DNA of 64,000 nt from Insolitispirillum peregrinum (lineage in GTDB: Bacteria > Pseudomonadota > Alphaproteobacteria > Rhodospirillales > Rhodospirillaceae), in assembly GCF_900156605.1 (NCBI RefSeq), contig NZ_FTOA01000005.1:1-64000 (forward strand), given 5' to 3'. The notes under the pieces are model-generated. The model had not been told where the DNA came from, did not search any database, and saw only the letters and a program-made list of their open reading frames with translations. Both the position numbers and the translations under genes were made by a program. This document shows positions 37,310-45,660 of this stretch, in pieces. Position 1 is the stretch's first letter; each line of letters opens with the position of its first letter.

Positions 37310-37500
37310 ATACCATTTTTGACATCCGGCGGGGTAAAAACTGTCACATCCTGTGCTGTTAGGGGGATGTTTTCAGCAAAGGGAACAGGACGGCATTTTC
37401 TGCACTGCACGGTGTTTCTTGCCGCAAAAGGGAGCAATTTTATGGGAATTGGAGGCAAGTCTGTGTCTTATTTGAAATGTAGGGTCTTTTCCCGGTTTTC
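37310..37500. other. Non-coding stretch upstream of the structured leader
   Basis: I see no supported gene between the AbrB-family gene and the structured segment. The stretch is less GC-rich than its surroundings (GGGAATTGGAGGCAAG, TCTTATTTGAAATG), as a promoter region would be. Confidence 0.4.
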
Positions 37501-37720
37501 CGGTTGACCACCGCCCGAGATATCCCTTAGGCTCGGAGATGTCAGGAGTTGACGTTCTCGGGATATGACCCATATAGGGGTCAACGGATCGGCATGATCC
37601 GGCCTGAGTGGCGCCCCTGAACCCCACTCGTCCCCGCAACCCTTAGCCCCCGCCCTGGCCTCCGTGCAGGAGGACCGGATTTTGTAAAGCCCGCAGACAC
37701 CCTGGTGTAAGGAGGCATCG
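37501..37720 (+). ncRNA. Candidate structured RNA leader
   Basis: Nested inverted repeats suggest a folded RNA. GTTGACC (37503-37509) pairs with GGTCAAC (37579-37585). Inside, CCCGAGA (37514-37520) can pair with TCTCGGG (37556-37562), or ATATCCC (37520-37526) with GGGATAT (37560-37566). The last two pairings share bases and exclude each other. CGGATC-GATCCG (37585-37601) and CCTCC-GGAGG (37659-37673) follow. The strand is inferred from the small gene downstream. I recognise no known riboswitch, 6S, tmRNA or RNase P signature. Confidence 0.4.
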
Positions 37721-37975
37721 ATGAGTCATGTCACGGCTTTAAAGCGCGAAACAGCCACCCAAACTGTCCGCACCCCGGGTGCCGCAGTGAAAACCGAGAC
37801 CGGAAAGACTCTCCGTCCGTCTCATAAGTGGGCTGTGGCAGGGGTGGAACCGTCGGTGATGGACATGCTGCGCGATCCGCTGGTGCAATTGGTGATGGCC
37901 CGTGATGCCATCAATGCCGACGATGTCGATGCCGCTTTGGCGCGGGCGCAGGCCCAGTTGGCCGAACTGGTGTGA
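37721..37975 (+). CDS. Small protein of unknown function, 84 residues
   Basis: I do not recognise the family. The gene is well supported: AAGGAGG lies six bases before the ATG and a strong terminator follows. The N-terminal half is basic and Thr-rich (RETATQTVRTPGAAVKTETGK). The C-terminal half is acidic and helical (MDMLRDPLVQLVMARDAINADDVDAALARAQAQLAEL). There is no signal peptide or membrane segment. It follows the long structured leader, which may control it. Confidence 0.7.
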   Translation: MSHVTALKRETATQTVRTPGAAVKTETGKTLRPSHKWAVAGVEPSVMDMLRDPLVQLVMARDAINADDVDAALARAQAQLAELV

Positions 37976-38040
37976 TCGTGTGATCTGCTGCCTGCGGAAT
38001 GTCTTTTCCGAGGGCAGCGAAAAAAAATGCAAAAATGTAA

Positions 38041-38070
38041 AAAGGGGGCTTGCAAGGCCCCCTTTCCCGT
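38041..38070 (+). terminator. Terminator of the 84-residue gene
   Basis: AAAGGGGGC pairs with GCCCCCTTT, around a TTGCAAG loop, and TTTCCCGTTTT follows. It lies about 65 bases past the stop. Confidence 0.8.
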
Positions 38071-38133
38071 TTTATAAAGCGCGCCTCGACGGTGATGCCG
38101 ACGAGAAAATACCTCGATAAAGCATCGACTTAT

Positions 38134-38208
<75 letters not shown>

Positions 38209-38216
38209 GTTTCAAG

Positions 38217-38249
38217 AACCCCGCCTGTCACTGCGACGGCGGGGTTTTT
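38217..38249. terminator. Terminator after tRNA-Thr
   Basis: AACCCCGCC pairs with GGCGGGGTT, followed by TTT. It ends the tRNA transcript. The leftward MFS gene ends 44 bases to the right. Confidence 0.85.
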
Positions 38250-38292
38250 GCTGTCCGGTGTTTGGTTTGCTGTACGGTGTTTGGGAAGGCCA

Positions 38293-39510
38293 TTATGGTT
38301 TAGCCCCCTGCCGGATCGAGGCACTGCGTGACCACATCCACAGGGTGCCAGCGGTGACCAGTGCCGCTTCGGCGGCCAGAACGGGACTGACGCCGAACTG
38401 GTGGGTCAGCCAGCCAGCCATCAGGCCACCAACCGCATCCATACCAAAGCGCAGGGCGGTGAACGAGGACATCACCCGGCCGCGCAGGCTATCGGGGGCC
38501 AGTGATTGCAGCAGGGCGTTGGTGGAGACGTTGACGGCGGTGATGCCCATCCCGATCCCCAGCGAGGCCAGCATGGCAAGGCTGAGCCAGCCTGTCCCGG
38601 CCAGCAGGGCGAGGTTCCCGGCAGCAAGGCACCAGCCAAGCACGATCAGGCGAACCAGTTGGCAGGTGTTTTTGCGCGAGGCCACCAGCAGGGTACCGAC
38701 CAGCGCCCCGGCCCCCGAGGCCCCGAGCAGCCAGCCGAGGGTTTCGACGGTGCCGCTGAACACGTCCTTTGCCACAACCGGCATCAGCACCATGAACGCC
38801 GAGCCGGTGGCGTTGAGGGCTGCCACCCCCAGCAGCAGGCGGCGGATGGGCAGCGAGGTGATGGCAAAGCGCAAGCCATCGCGCAGGGCGGTCAGCAAGC
38901 CGGACGACGGTCCGCTGGCCGGTTGGGCGGGCAGGCTGGCGACGGCCAGCGCCACCGCCAGAAACGACAGGGCATTCAGACCAAAACAGACGGCTTCGGA
39001 GGTGGCGGCCAGAATGGCCCCGGCCAGCGGCGGGCCGACAAAGCGGGCACCGTTGAACAGCGAGGCATTCAGGGCGATGGCATTGCGCAGCATGGCGCGA
39101 TCATCGACCAGCCCGGCCAGCATCGACTGGCGCAACGGCACATCAACGGCATTGAACAGGCCGAAGACCCCGGCCAACAGGATCAGATGCCACGGCACCA
39201 GCAGGCCGCTGGCGGTCAGCCCGGCGAGGATGACCGCCTGAGTGACCATCCCGCTTTGTACGATCAGGAACATCCGCCGTTTGTCCCAGCGGTCGATCAG
39301 CGGCCCGGCCAGCGGCGAGACCAGCAACTGGGGACTCTGGGCCAGAAAGGCGGTGGTCCCCAGCAGGGTGGCCGAGCCGGTCAGGCGATAGACCAGCCAG
39401 CTCATGGCGACGGTTTGCAGCCATGTGCCGAGGATCGACACCGCCTGACCGGCGAAATAGCGGCGATAGCGCGGAGCGTGCAGGGCATGCAGCAGGCCGG
39501 GCAGGCGCAT
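38293..39510 (-). CDS. MFS transporter (EntS/MFS_3 type)
   Basis: This major facilitator superfamily membrane protein has 405 residues and about 12 helices. The MFS loop motif is LAGPLIDRWDKRRMFL. SWLVYRLTGSATLLGTTAF and SLRGRVMSSFTALRFGMDAVGGL are typical of the drug- or metabolite-export-like MFS_3 subgroup. It lies three bases after hpaI, so it is probably the last gene of the hpa operon. Export of a toxic aromatic intermediate is a guess. Uptake is provided by the TRAP system. Confidence 0.85.
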   Translation of the reverse strand: MRLPGLLHALHAPRYRRYFAGQAVSILGTWLQTVAMSWLVYRLTGSATLLGTTAFLAQSPQLLVSPLAGPLIDRWDKRRMFLIVQSGMVTQAVILAGLTASGLLVPWHLILLAGVFGLFNAVDVPLRQSMLAGLVDDRAMLRNAIALNASLFNGARFVGPPLAGAILAATSEAVCFGLNALSFLAVALAVASLPAQPASGPSSGLLTALRDGLRFAITSLPIRRLLLGVAALNATGSAFMVLMPVVAKDVFSGTVETLGWLLGASGAGALVGTLLVASRKNTCQLVRLIVLGWCLAAGNLALLAGTGWLSLAMLASLGIGMGITAVNVSTNALLQSLAPDSLRGRVMSSFTALRFGMDAVGGLMAGWLTHQFGVSPVLAAEAALVTAGTLWMWSRSASIRQGAKP

Positions 39511-39513
39511 CGG

Positions 39514-40317
39514 TCAGTATCCGGCCGGATCGCTGCTGGCTGGGGCCTGCACATCGCGGAAACTGGCCGCCAGTGCCGAGGTGGCCCGCATCAGCAGGGA
39601 GGTATCAATACCGACGGCGACAAACGAGGCTCCGGCGGCGAGGTACTGGCGGGCGAGGGTTTCATCGACCGCCAGAATGCCGCTGGGCACCCCCAGCCGC
39701 TTGAGGGTGGCTAGGGCTTCGGCAATGGCTTGCTGGACTTCGGGGTGCGACGGTGCCCCCAGATGCCCCAGCGAGGCTGCCAGATCGGCCGGGCCGATGA
39801 AGATGCCATCAACGCCGGGGGTGGTGGCGATGGCTTCCAGATTGTCCAGCCCCTGACGGCTTTCAATCTGCAACAGCAGGCACAGTTCGTCCGAGGCGGT
39901 TTTCAGGTAATCGCCCACCCGTCCCCAGCGCGAGGCCCGCGCCAGCGCCGCCCCGACACCGCGCATTCCGTGCGGCGGGTAGTGCAGCGAGGCCACCGTT
40001 TCCGCCGCCTGGTCCGCCGTTTCGATCATCGGCACCAGCAGGGTCTGGGCACCGATGTCCAGCAGTTGCTTGATCAGGGCGCGGTCGTTGTTGACCGGGC
40101 GCACCACCGGATGACTGGGGTAGGGGGCAACCGCCTGTAACTGGGACAGCAGCACCGGCACGTCGTTGGGGGCGTGCTCGCCGTCCAGCAACAACCAGTC
40201 GAACCCGGCTCCGGCGCACAGTTCGGCGCTGATCGGGCTGGTCAGGCCGATCCACAGGCCAATCTGCGGCTGCCCTGCGCTCAGGGCCTGTTTGAAGGTA
40301 TTGCGGGGCAGATCCAT
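39514..40317 (-). CDS. hpaI: 4-hydroxy-2-oxo-heptane-1,7-dioate aldolase HpaI
   Basis: This class II (metal-dependent) aldolase gives pyruvate and succinic semialdehyde, the last step of homoprotocatechuate breakdown. The 267 residues have family segments [53 protein letters not shown] and the metal-binding [29 protein letters not shown] follows. ATG at 40317 fits the family length. The last eight residues, [10 protein letters not shown], look unconserved. Confidence 0.93.
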   Translation of the reverse strand: MDLPRNTFKQALSAGQPQIGLWIGLTSPISAELCAGAGFDWLLLDGEHAPNDVPVLLSQLQAVAPYPSHPVVRPVNNDRALIKQLLDIGAQTLLVPMIETADQAAETVASLHYPPHGMRGVGAALARASRWGRVGDYLKTASDELCLLLQIESRQGLDNLEAIATTPGVDGIFIGPADLAASLGHLGAPSHPEVQQAIAEALATLKRLGVPSGILAVDETLARQYLAAGASFVAVGIDTSLLMRATSALAASFRDVQAPASSDPAGY

Positions 40318-40348
40318 CGAAAGGCTCCGTTGATGTGCCGTTAAAAGG

Positions 40349-41167
40349 TTACACGAACCGGCAGGCAATGGCCCCTAGCGGGCCGTAATCGACGTGGAAC
40401 ACGTCACCGGGACGGGCCGGGACCGGACGGGTGAACGACCCGGCCAGCACAATCTGGCCCGGCTCCAGCGCGATGTTGTGCGGGGCAAACCGCTTGCTCA
40501 GCCAGCAAATGCCGTTGGCCGGGTGGTTCAGCACCCCGGCGGCGACGCCGGTTTCTTCGATCACCCCGTTGCGGTACAGGATCGCCGACACCCAGCGCAA
40601 ATCGACATCCATCGGCTTGACCGGACGCCCCCCCAGCACGATACCGGCGTTGGCGGCGTTATCGGAAATGGTGTCAAACACCTTGCGCGGGCGCTTGCTG
40701 GCCGGGTCGATCCGGTGGCAACGGGCATCAATGATTTCCAGCGCCGGGATGACGTAATCGGTGGCCGACAGCACATCGGTGACGCTGACATGCTCGCCCT
40801 GCAACGGATGCTTCAGGATGAACGCCAACTCGACTTCCAGCATCGGGGTGATGAAGCGCGAGCAGGGGATGTCCGATCCTTCGGGAAAGGCCATGTCGTC
40901 CAGCAGGGTGCCGAAATCCGGCTCGTCAATCTGCGATGATTGCTGCATGGCGCGCGAGGTCAGGCCGATCTTGTGGCCGATCACCCGGCGACCTTCGGCA
41001 ATTTTCATCGCCACCCAGGCTTTTTGCACCGCATAGGCGTCGTCGATCCCCATCGCCGGGTGATCGAGGGACAGCTGGCCACAGGCCGAGCGGCTTTTTT
41101 CGGCGGCGTCCAGGCGCTGGGCGGCAGCAGTGATTTCGGCGGGGGTGAGGGTGAGGGAGGTGCTCAT
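40349..41167 (-). CDS. hpaH: 2-oxo-hept-4-ene-1,7-dioate hydratase HpaH
   Basis: It hydrates 2-oxo-hept-4-ene-1,7-dioate before the HpaI aldolase step. The 272-residue protein is homologous to Mhp[23 protein letters not shown], the metal-binding [23 protein letters not shown], and [14 protein letters not shown]. It lies four bases after hpaF. The window also holds mhpD, its counterpart in the phenylpropionate route. Confidence 0.94.
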   Translation of the reverse strand: MSTSLTLTPAEITAAAQRLDAAEKSRSACGQLSLDHPAMGIDDAYAVQKAWVAMKIAEGRRVIGHKIGLTSRAMQQSSQIDEPDFGTLLDDMAFPEGSDIPCSRFITPMLEVELAFILKHPLQGEHVSVTDVLSATDYVIPALEIIDARCHRIDPASKRPRKVFDTISDNAANAGIVLGGRPVKPMDVDLRWVSAILYRNGVIEETGVAAGVLNHPANGICWLSKRFAPHNIALEPGQIVLAGSFTRPVPARPGDVFHVDYGPLGAIACRFV

Positions 41168-41171
41168 CGCA

Positions 41172-41561
41172 TCAGGCCTTTTTGAAACGGGCGTGGACGT
41201 TGTTGTGCTTGTAGGTGCCGCCTTCCTCGAATTCGTACAGCTCCATCGACAGGGCGAAATAGCCGCTGGCGAACAGGGGGGCGAAGTGCTCTTTCATCAT
41301 CTCGAACAGCGCATCACAGGTCTGTCGTTTGACCTGTTCATCCCGTCCGGCGCCGATTTTCAGGGTGGCGTGGACAAAGGCATAGTCTTCCTCGTCGTCG
41401 GCCATCACGTAATCGTTCAGCTCGATGGCGCGGGCGCGGATGCCGCCGATGGGGAACACGCCGTTCTGGGCGATCAGGATCTGGTTGACCTTGCGCAGCA
41501 TCGCGCGCATGTCGGTGCGGCCCTTGATGTTGTCGGTGTACTCGGCAATGAAGTGCGGCAT
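41172..41561 (-). CDS. hpaF: 5-carboxymethyl-2-hydroxymuconate isomerase HpaF
   Basis: This tautomerase-superfamily enzyme isomerises 5-carboxymethyl-2-hydroxymuconate. The 129 residues start [18 protein letters not shown]. Loss of Met would expose the catalytic Pro1, which is why I use the ATG at 41561 rather than the one at 41597. [18 protein letters not shown] and [17 protein letters not shown] match HpaF. Confidence 0.93.
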   Translation of the reverse strand: MPHFIAEYTDNIKGRTDMRAMLRKVNQILIAQNGVFPIGGIRARAIELNDYVMADDEEDYAFVHATLKIGAGRDEQVKRQTCDALFEMMKEHFAPLFASGYFALSMELYEFEEGGTYKHNNVHARFKKA

Positions 41562-41584
41562 GGGACAGGCTCCGTCGGGAGAAA

Positions 41585-41606
41585 GGGGGAGGAGCACGCC
41601 TCCCCC
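41585..41606. other. GC hairpin between hpaD and hpaF
   Basis: GGGGGAGG pairs with CCTCCCCC around six bases, in the gap between two co-directional operon genes. There is no T tract on the coding (minus) strand, so it is more likely an mRNA processing or stability element than a terminator. Confidence 0.45.
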
Positions 41607-41621
41607 CGGCAGGTCAGACCA

Positions 41622-42482
41622 TCAGGCAGCGATCGGGAACACCGCGTTCACCTGACCGGTGCCTGCGGCTTCAAAGTAGTCGGTGACGATTTCGACCTTT
41701 TCGGCGTAGTTTTCGCCACCCAGAGCGCCCAGCAGCATGGCGGTATCGTGCATCAGGCCTTCGCCGTGGCAGGTCTTGGCGTACAGCGGCAGCATGCGGG
41801 TGAATTCGGCAAAGCGGCCTTCTTTCCACAAATCGACCACCCGCAGGTCAACCTGCTTGTAGAACTCGTTGGAGATGGTGAAGAAATGCTCCATCGTCTT
41901 CAGGGTGGTGTTCGGGTGGATGGCGTGCGACAGCGACCCCGACGCCAGAATGGCAAAGGTGCCTTCCGACCGTTCGATGGCTTCGCGGATGGCTTCGCCA
42001 ACCCTGGCGGATTCCTGATGGTCGTGGACGGTGCACAGGCAAGCCACCGAGACGATCTTGAACGCCTGATCCCCGTTCATCAGCCACATCGGCACCAGCG
42101 TGCCGTATTCCAGTTTCAGGCTGTCAACATGATGGGAGCGGACGGTGACACCCTTTTCTTCGGTGGCGATTTTGGCGATCAGATCGGCGACTTCCGGGTT
42201 GCCCTGATATTCATAGGCCATGTTGCTCAGCAGGTGCGGGAACTCGTTGGAGGTGAACACCCCCTTGAAATGCGAGTTACCGTTGATGTGATAGGCGTTG
42301 TTGATCAGCCAGTGTGAGTCCAGCACGATCACCGTATCCACCCCCAGATCGCGCATCCGCTGGCTGATGGCGCGGTGGCCATCGCAGGCCTGCTGGCGGC
42401 ATCCCTTGAACGGGCCTTCCTGTTCGGACAGGTACATGGTCGGAACATGCGCAATCTTGGCGGCAAAAGCGAGCTTACCCAT
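41622..42482 (-). CDS. hpaD: Homoprotocatechuate 2,3-dioxygenase HpaD
   Basis: This extradiol ring-cleaving dioxygenase acts on 3,4-dihydroxyphenylacetate. At 286 residues it matches E. coli HpaD from end to end: MGKLAFAAKIAHVPTMYLSE, VIVLDSHWLINNAYHING, SLKLEYGTLVPM, SGSLSHAIHP and TGQVNAVFP. These segments carry the iron-ligand and acid-base His and Glu of the LigB superfamily. It is central in the hpa operon, between hairpins on both sides. Confidence 0.96.
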   Translation of the reverse strand: MGKLAFAAKIAHVPTMYLSEQEGPFKGCRQQACDGHRAISQRMRDLGVDTVIVLDSHWLINNAYHINGNSHFKGVFTSNEFPHLLSNMAYEYQGNPEVADLIAKIATEEKGVTVRSHHVDSLKLEYGTLVPMWLMNGDQAFKIVSVACLCTVHDHQESARVGEAIREAIERSEGTFAILASGSLSHAIHPNTTLKTMEHFFTISNEFYKQVDLRVVDLWKEGRFAEFTRMLPLYAKTCHGEGLMHDTAMLLGALGGENYAEKVEIVTDYFEAAGTGQVNAVFPIAA

Positions 42483-42504
42483 GGTGACGTCTCCCGGTTT
42501 TGGT

Positions 42505-42532
42505 CCCCCCGCCGGTTATGAATGGCGGGGGG
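42505..42532. other. GC hairpin between hpaE and hpaD
   Basis: CCCCCCGCC pairs perfectly with GGCGGGGGG around a 10-base loop, in the 89-base gap upstream of hpaD. On the minus (coding) strand no T run follows. A processing or attenuation role is inferred. Confidence 0.5.
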
Positions 42533-42571
42533 CTCTGTTTTATGATGAGAACAAGAGAAAGAGGGGATGCC

Positions 42572-44029
42572 TTACACGCCCCAGCGCGGGATGTGGTGGC
42601 TGCCCAGCGACATGCAGACGTTCTTGACCTCAAGGAAGGCTTCGTAGGAGAAGTGCCCACCTTCGCGGCCAACACCCGAGCCCTTGATGCCGCCGAACGG
42701 CTGGCGCAGGTCGCGGACGTTCTGCGAATTGACGAACACCAGCCCGGCTTCGATGCCGCGCGCCATGCGCAGGGCACGGGAGCCGTTTTCGGTCCAGACG
42801 TACGAGGCCAGGCCATAGCTGGTGTCGTTGGCAATCGCCAGTGCGTGGGCTTCGTCCTTGAACGGGATCACGCAGGCGACCGGGCCAAAGATTTCTTCCT
42901 GTGCCACCTGCCAGCTGTTATCGACATCGGCCAGCACGGTCGGACGGACGAAGTTGCCGTTCTTCAGGTGATCGGGCAGACCTTCCGGCAGACCCATGCC
43001 CCCGGCCACCACCCGCGCCCCGGCATCAATGCCGAGCTGGATGTAGCGCATCACCTTTTGCTGGTGTTCGCGGGTGATCATCGGACCGACGTTGGTTTCT
43101 TCGTTCAGCGGGTCGCCAACCACCACCTTGCGGGTCCGTTCGGCCAGACGCTGGACAAAGGTTTCATAGATGCTTTCCTGCACCAGAATGCGGGTGCCGT
43201 TGGTGCAGCTTTCACCGTTGTTGCCATAGACCGACATGATCGCGCCATCCAGCGCCCGTTCCAGATCGGCATCTTCAAAGATGATGTTCGGTGACTTGCC
43301 GCCCAGCTCCATCGAATAGCGCTTCAGGCCGCCAACGCTGGCAATGTGCTGGCCGGTGGCGGTCGAGCCGGTGAACGACACCGAACGCACATCCGGGTGA
43401 CACACCAGCGCTTCGCCGACGGTGGCGCCATAGCCGTGAACGATGTTGAACACCCCCGGCGGAATACCGGCTTCGAGGATCAACTGGCCCAGACGGTCGG
43501 CAGACAGCGGCGACAGCTCGCTCATCTTCAGGACGGCGGTGTTGCCAAAGGCCAGACAGGGGGCGGTCTTCCAGGTGGCGGTCATGAACGGCACGTTCCA
43601 CGGGGAAATCAGGCCGCACACCCCGACCGGCTGGAAGATGGTGTAGTTCAGGTGATCACTGGTCGGATAGGTTTCACCATCCACATGCTGGCAGGCATCG
43701 GCGAAGAAATAGAAATTGTCCGCCGCGCGCGGCACCAGCATCTTTTTGGTCCGCCAGTACGACTGGCCGGTGTCGCTGCTTTCCAGCCTGGCGATTTCGT
43801 CAACGTGCTGGTTGATCAGGTCGCCAACGTTGCGCAGCAGGCGGGCGCGGGTGGCGGCGGGCAGACCGGCCCACTTGGGGAAGGCATCCTTGGCGGCGGC
43901 AACGGCGGCGGCGACTTCGGCGGCTCCACCGGCGGCGATCTCGCAGATCACCTCATTGGTGGTCGGGTTCAGGTTGGGGATGGTGGTTTCGCTCGCCACC
44001 TGCTGACCATTGATCAGGTGTTTGATCAT
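42572..44029 (-). CDS. hpaE: 5-carboxymethyl-2-hydroxymuconate semialdehyde dehydrogenase HpaE
   Basis: This NAD-dependent aldehyde dehydrogenase oxidises the HpaD ring-cleavage product. The 485 residues carry all the family marks: SPWNVPFMTATWK, FTGSTATGQHI, the general base in SMELGGKSPNIIF, and the catalytic Cys in NNGESCTNGTRI. The C-terminal PFGGIKGSGVGREGG is also present. ATG at 44029 matches the family start (MIKHLINGQQV). The longer open frame runs through the gap into hpaG2. Confidence 0.95.
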   Translation of the reverse strand: MIKHLINGQQVASETTIPNLNPTTNEVICEIAAGGAAEVAAAVAAAKDAFPKWAGLPAATRARLLRNVGDLINQHVDEIARLESSDTGQSYWRTKKMLVPRAADNFYFFADACQHVDGETYPTSDHLNYTIFQPVGVCGLISPWNVPFMTATWKTAPCLAFGNTAVLKMSELSPLSADRLGQLILEAGIPPGVFNIVHGYGATVGEALVCHPDVRSVSFTGSTATGQHIASVGGLKRYSMELGGKSPNIIFEDADLERALDGAIMSVYGNNGESCTNGTRILVQESIYETFVQRLAERTRKVVVGDPLNEETNVGPMITREHQQKVMRYIQLGIDAGARVVAGGMGLPEGLPDHLKNGNFVRPTVLADVDNSWQVAQEEIFGPVACVIPFKDEAHALAIANDTSYGLASYVWTENGSRALRMARGIEAGLVFVNSQNVRDLRQPFGGIKGSGVGREGGHFSYEAFLEVKNVCMSLGSHHIPRWGV

Positions 44030-44075
44030 CGGAACACTCCGTTTGCATCGCATCGGTAAAAAGGGAGAGAGGGGA

Positions 44076-44837
44076 TCAGGCCGCGCCGAAATAGGTGGTG
44101 TCATCGACCACTGTGTTGCGCAGGCGGCCAACGCCAGCGACTTCGGTTTCCACCACGTCGCCCGGTTTGACATCGACGATCCCGTCGGGGGTGCCGGTCA
44201 GGATCACGTCGCCGGGCGACAGGGTCATGAACGACGACAGGTATTCGATCAGCGCCGGAACGCCGAACACCATGTCGCGGGTGTTGCCAGCCTGCACCTG
44301 CTCGCCGTTGACATAGGTGCGGATGTCCAGCGCCATCGGGTCCGGCACATCGGCGGCATCAACGATCCACGGCCCCAGAACAGTGCAGCCGTCGCGGTTT
44401 TTGGTGCGCAGGTTGGGGCGATAGTAGTTTTGCAGGTAGTTGCGGATGGCATAGTCGTTGGCCACCGTATAGCCCGCCACATAGTCATAGGCATCGGCCG
44501 CCGACACGTTGCGACCGGTGCGCCCGATCACCACCGCCAGTTCGCACTCATAGTGCATGAAGGCGGCATCGGCCGGGCGACGGGTGACGGCACGATGGCC
44601 GACGAAGGTTCCCGGGCCTTTCAGGAAGGCCAGCGGCTTTTCCGGGGCCTTGAAGGCCAGTTCCTTGGCATGATCGGCGTAGTTGATCGCCAGCGCAAAG
44701 GTGGTCTGCGGCTCGACTGGCGGCAACCACACCACCTGCTCTTCGCGCAGGCAGCGGCCATCGGCCAGAATCACCCGGTCTTCGCGGACTTCGGCGTCAT
44801 GAATGGCCCCGTTATAGGCGACACGTGCGCGCTTCAT
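44076..44837 (-). CDS. hpaG2: HpaG2: decarboxylase half of the HpaG bifunctional enzyme
   Basis: This fumarylacetoacetase-family protein of 253 residues corresponds to the C-terminal half of E. coli HpaG, the 5-oxopent-3-ene-1,2,5-tricarboxylate decarboxylase. It keeps ALAINYADHAKELAFKAPEKP, the metal-binding AAFMHYECELAVVIGRTG with its ExE pair, YTVANDYAIRNYLQNYYRPN and LTGTPDGIVDVKPGD. It abuts the end of hpaG1 with no gap. The halves are separate genes here and fused in enterobacteria. Confidence 0.92.
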   Translation of the reverse strand: MKRARVAYNGAIHDAEVREDRVILADGRCLREEQVVWLPPVEPQTTFALAINYADHAKELAFKAPEKPLAFLKGPGTFVGHRAVTRRPADAAFMHYECELAVVIGRTGRNVSAADAYDYVAGYTVANDYAIRNYLQNYYRPNLRTKNRDGCTVLGPWIVDAADVPDPMALDIRTYVNGEQVQAGNTRDMVFGVPALIEYLSSFMTLSPGDVILTGTPDGIVDVKPGDVVETEVAGVGRLRNTVVDDTTYFGAA

Positions 44838-45608
44838 TTATTCGGCCTCCGCCAGAGAACATTCCAGGGCTCCCAGCCCGTCCACTTCGATCCTGATCCG
44901 GTCGCCCCGGCGGGCGGTGGGAACGGCTCCGACCGGATAGCCCAGCGTCAGCACATCGCCGCCGGACAGCGCCATGAAGTCGGTGACGTCAGCGATCAGG
45001 GTCGGCAGCGGACGCACCAGATCGGACAGGGTGCGGCTGGCCATCAGGACGTCATTGACGAAGGTGCGGATTTCCAGCGTATGCGGGTCGGCAATCTGGT
45101 CGGCGGACACCACCCACGGGCCGACCGGGCAGGCGCCGTCAAAGCACTTTTCCTGCACCGGCGGACGGTAGACGCTGGGGTTCGGCTGGCTGAGGTCGAG
45201 CACGATGGTGTACCCGGCAACGGCACTCATGGCGGTGTTGGCCGAGGCGCGCGCCACCTGATGCCCCATCACCGCCCCGATGGACGCCCCCAGTTCAACG
45301 CTGTCGGCGTAGGGCGGCAGAGTGATCACGCTGCCGTGGCCGCGATGGGTGTTTTTCGGCTTGAAGTACATCACCGGCACGGTCGGCGGGGCAGCATAGG
45401 GCGGCTGGGTCAGCGCCGGGCCGAACCGTTCGACGGTGGCGGTTTCGTTCAGCAGGGGGCCATAGATCCAGCCGGTGACCGCAGGGGCAAAGCTGCCATC
45501 GGTCAAGGGGATCTGCTGACCGCCCAGGTCAAGGGACAGGCCGTCGGCACTGACCGCCGCACAAAGCGGGGCGGTCTGGCCGGGCAGGCTGATGCGGGCA
45601 GTGCGCAT
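44838..45608 (-). CDS. hpaG1: HpaG1: isomerase half of the HpaG bifunctional enzyme
   Basis: This fumarylacetoacetase-family protein of 256 residues matches the N-terminal half of E. coli HpaG (2-hydroxyhepta-2,4-diene-1,7-dioate isomerase). MYFKPKNTHRGHGSVITLP and VQEKCFDGACPVGPW are shared. In place of the ExE metal pair it has SVELGASIGAVMG, as in the E. coli N-half, so it probably lacks decarboxylase activity. It is the first catabolic gene after the TRAP transporter genes. Confidence 0.9.
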   Translation of the reverse strand: MRTARISLPGQTAPLCAAVSADGLSLDLGGQQIPLTDGSFAPAVTGWIYGPLLNETATVERFGPALTQPPYAAPPTVPVMYFKPKNTHRGHGSVITLPPYADSVELGASIGAVMGHQVARASANTAMSAVAGYTIVLDLSQPNPSVYRPPVQEKCFDGACPVGPWVVSADQIADPHTLEIRTFVNDVLMASRTLSDLVRPLPTLIADVTDFMALSGGDVLTLGYPVGAVPTARRGDRIRIEVDGLGALECSLAEAE

Positions 45609-45660
45609 GGAGAACGCTCCTGTTGGGATAAGGCGGGGAAAAAGAAGAGCTAAAGGTGGA

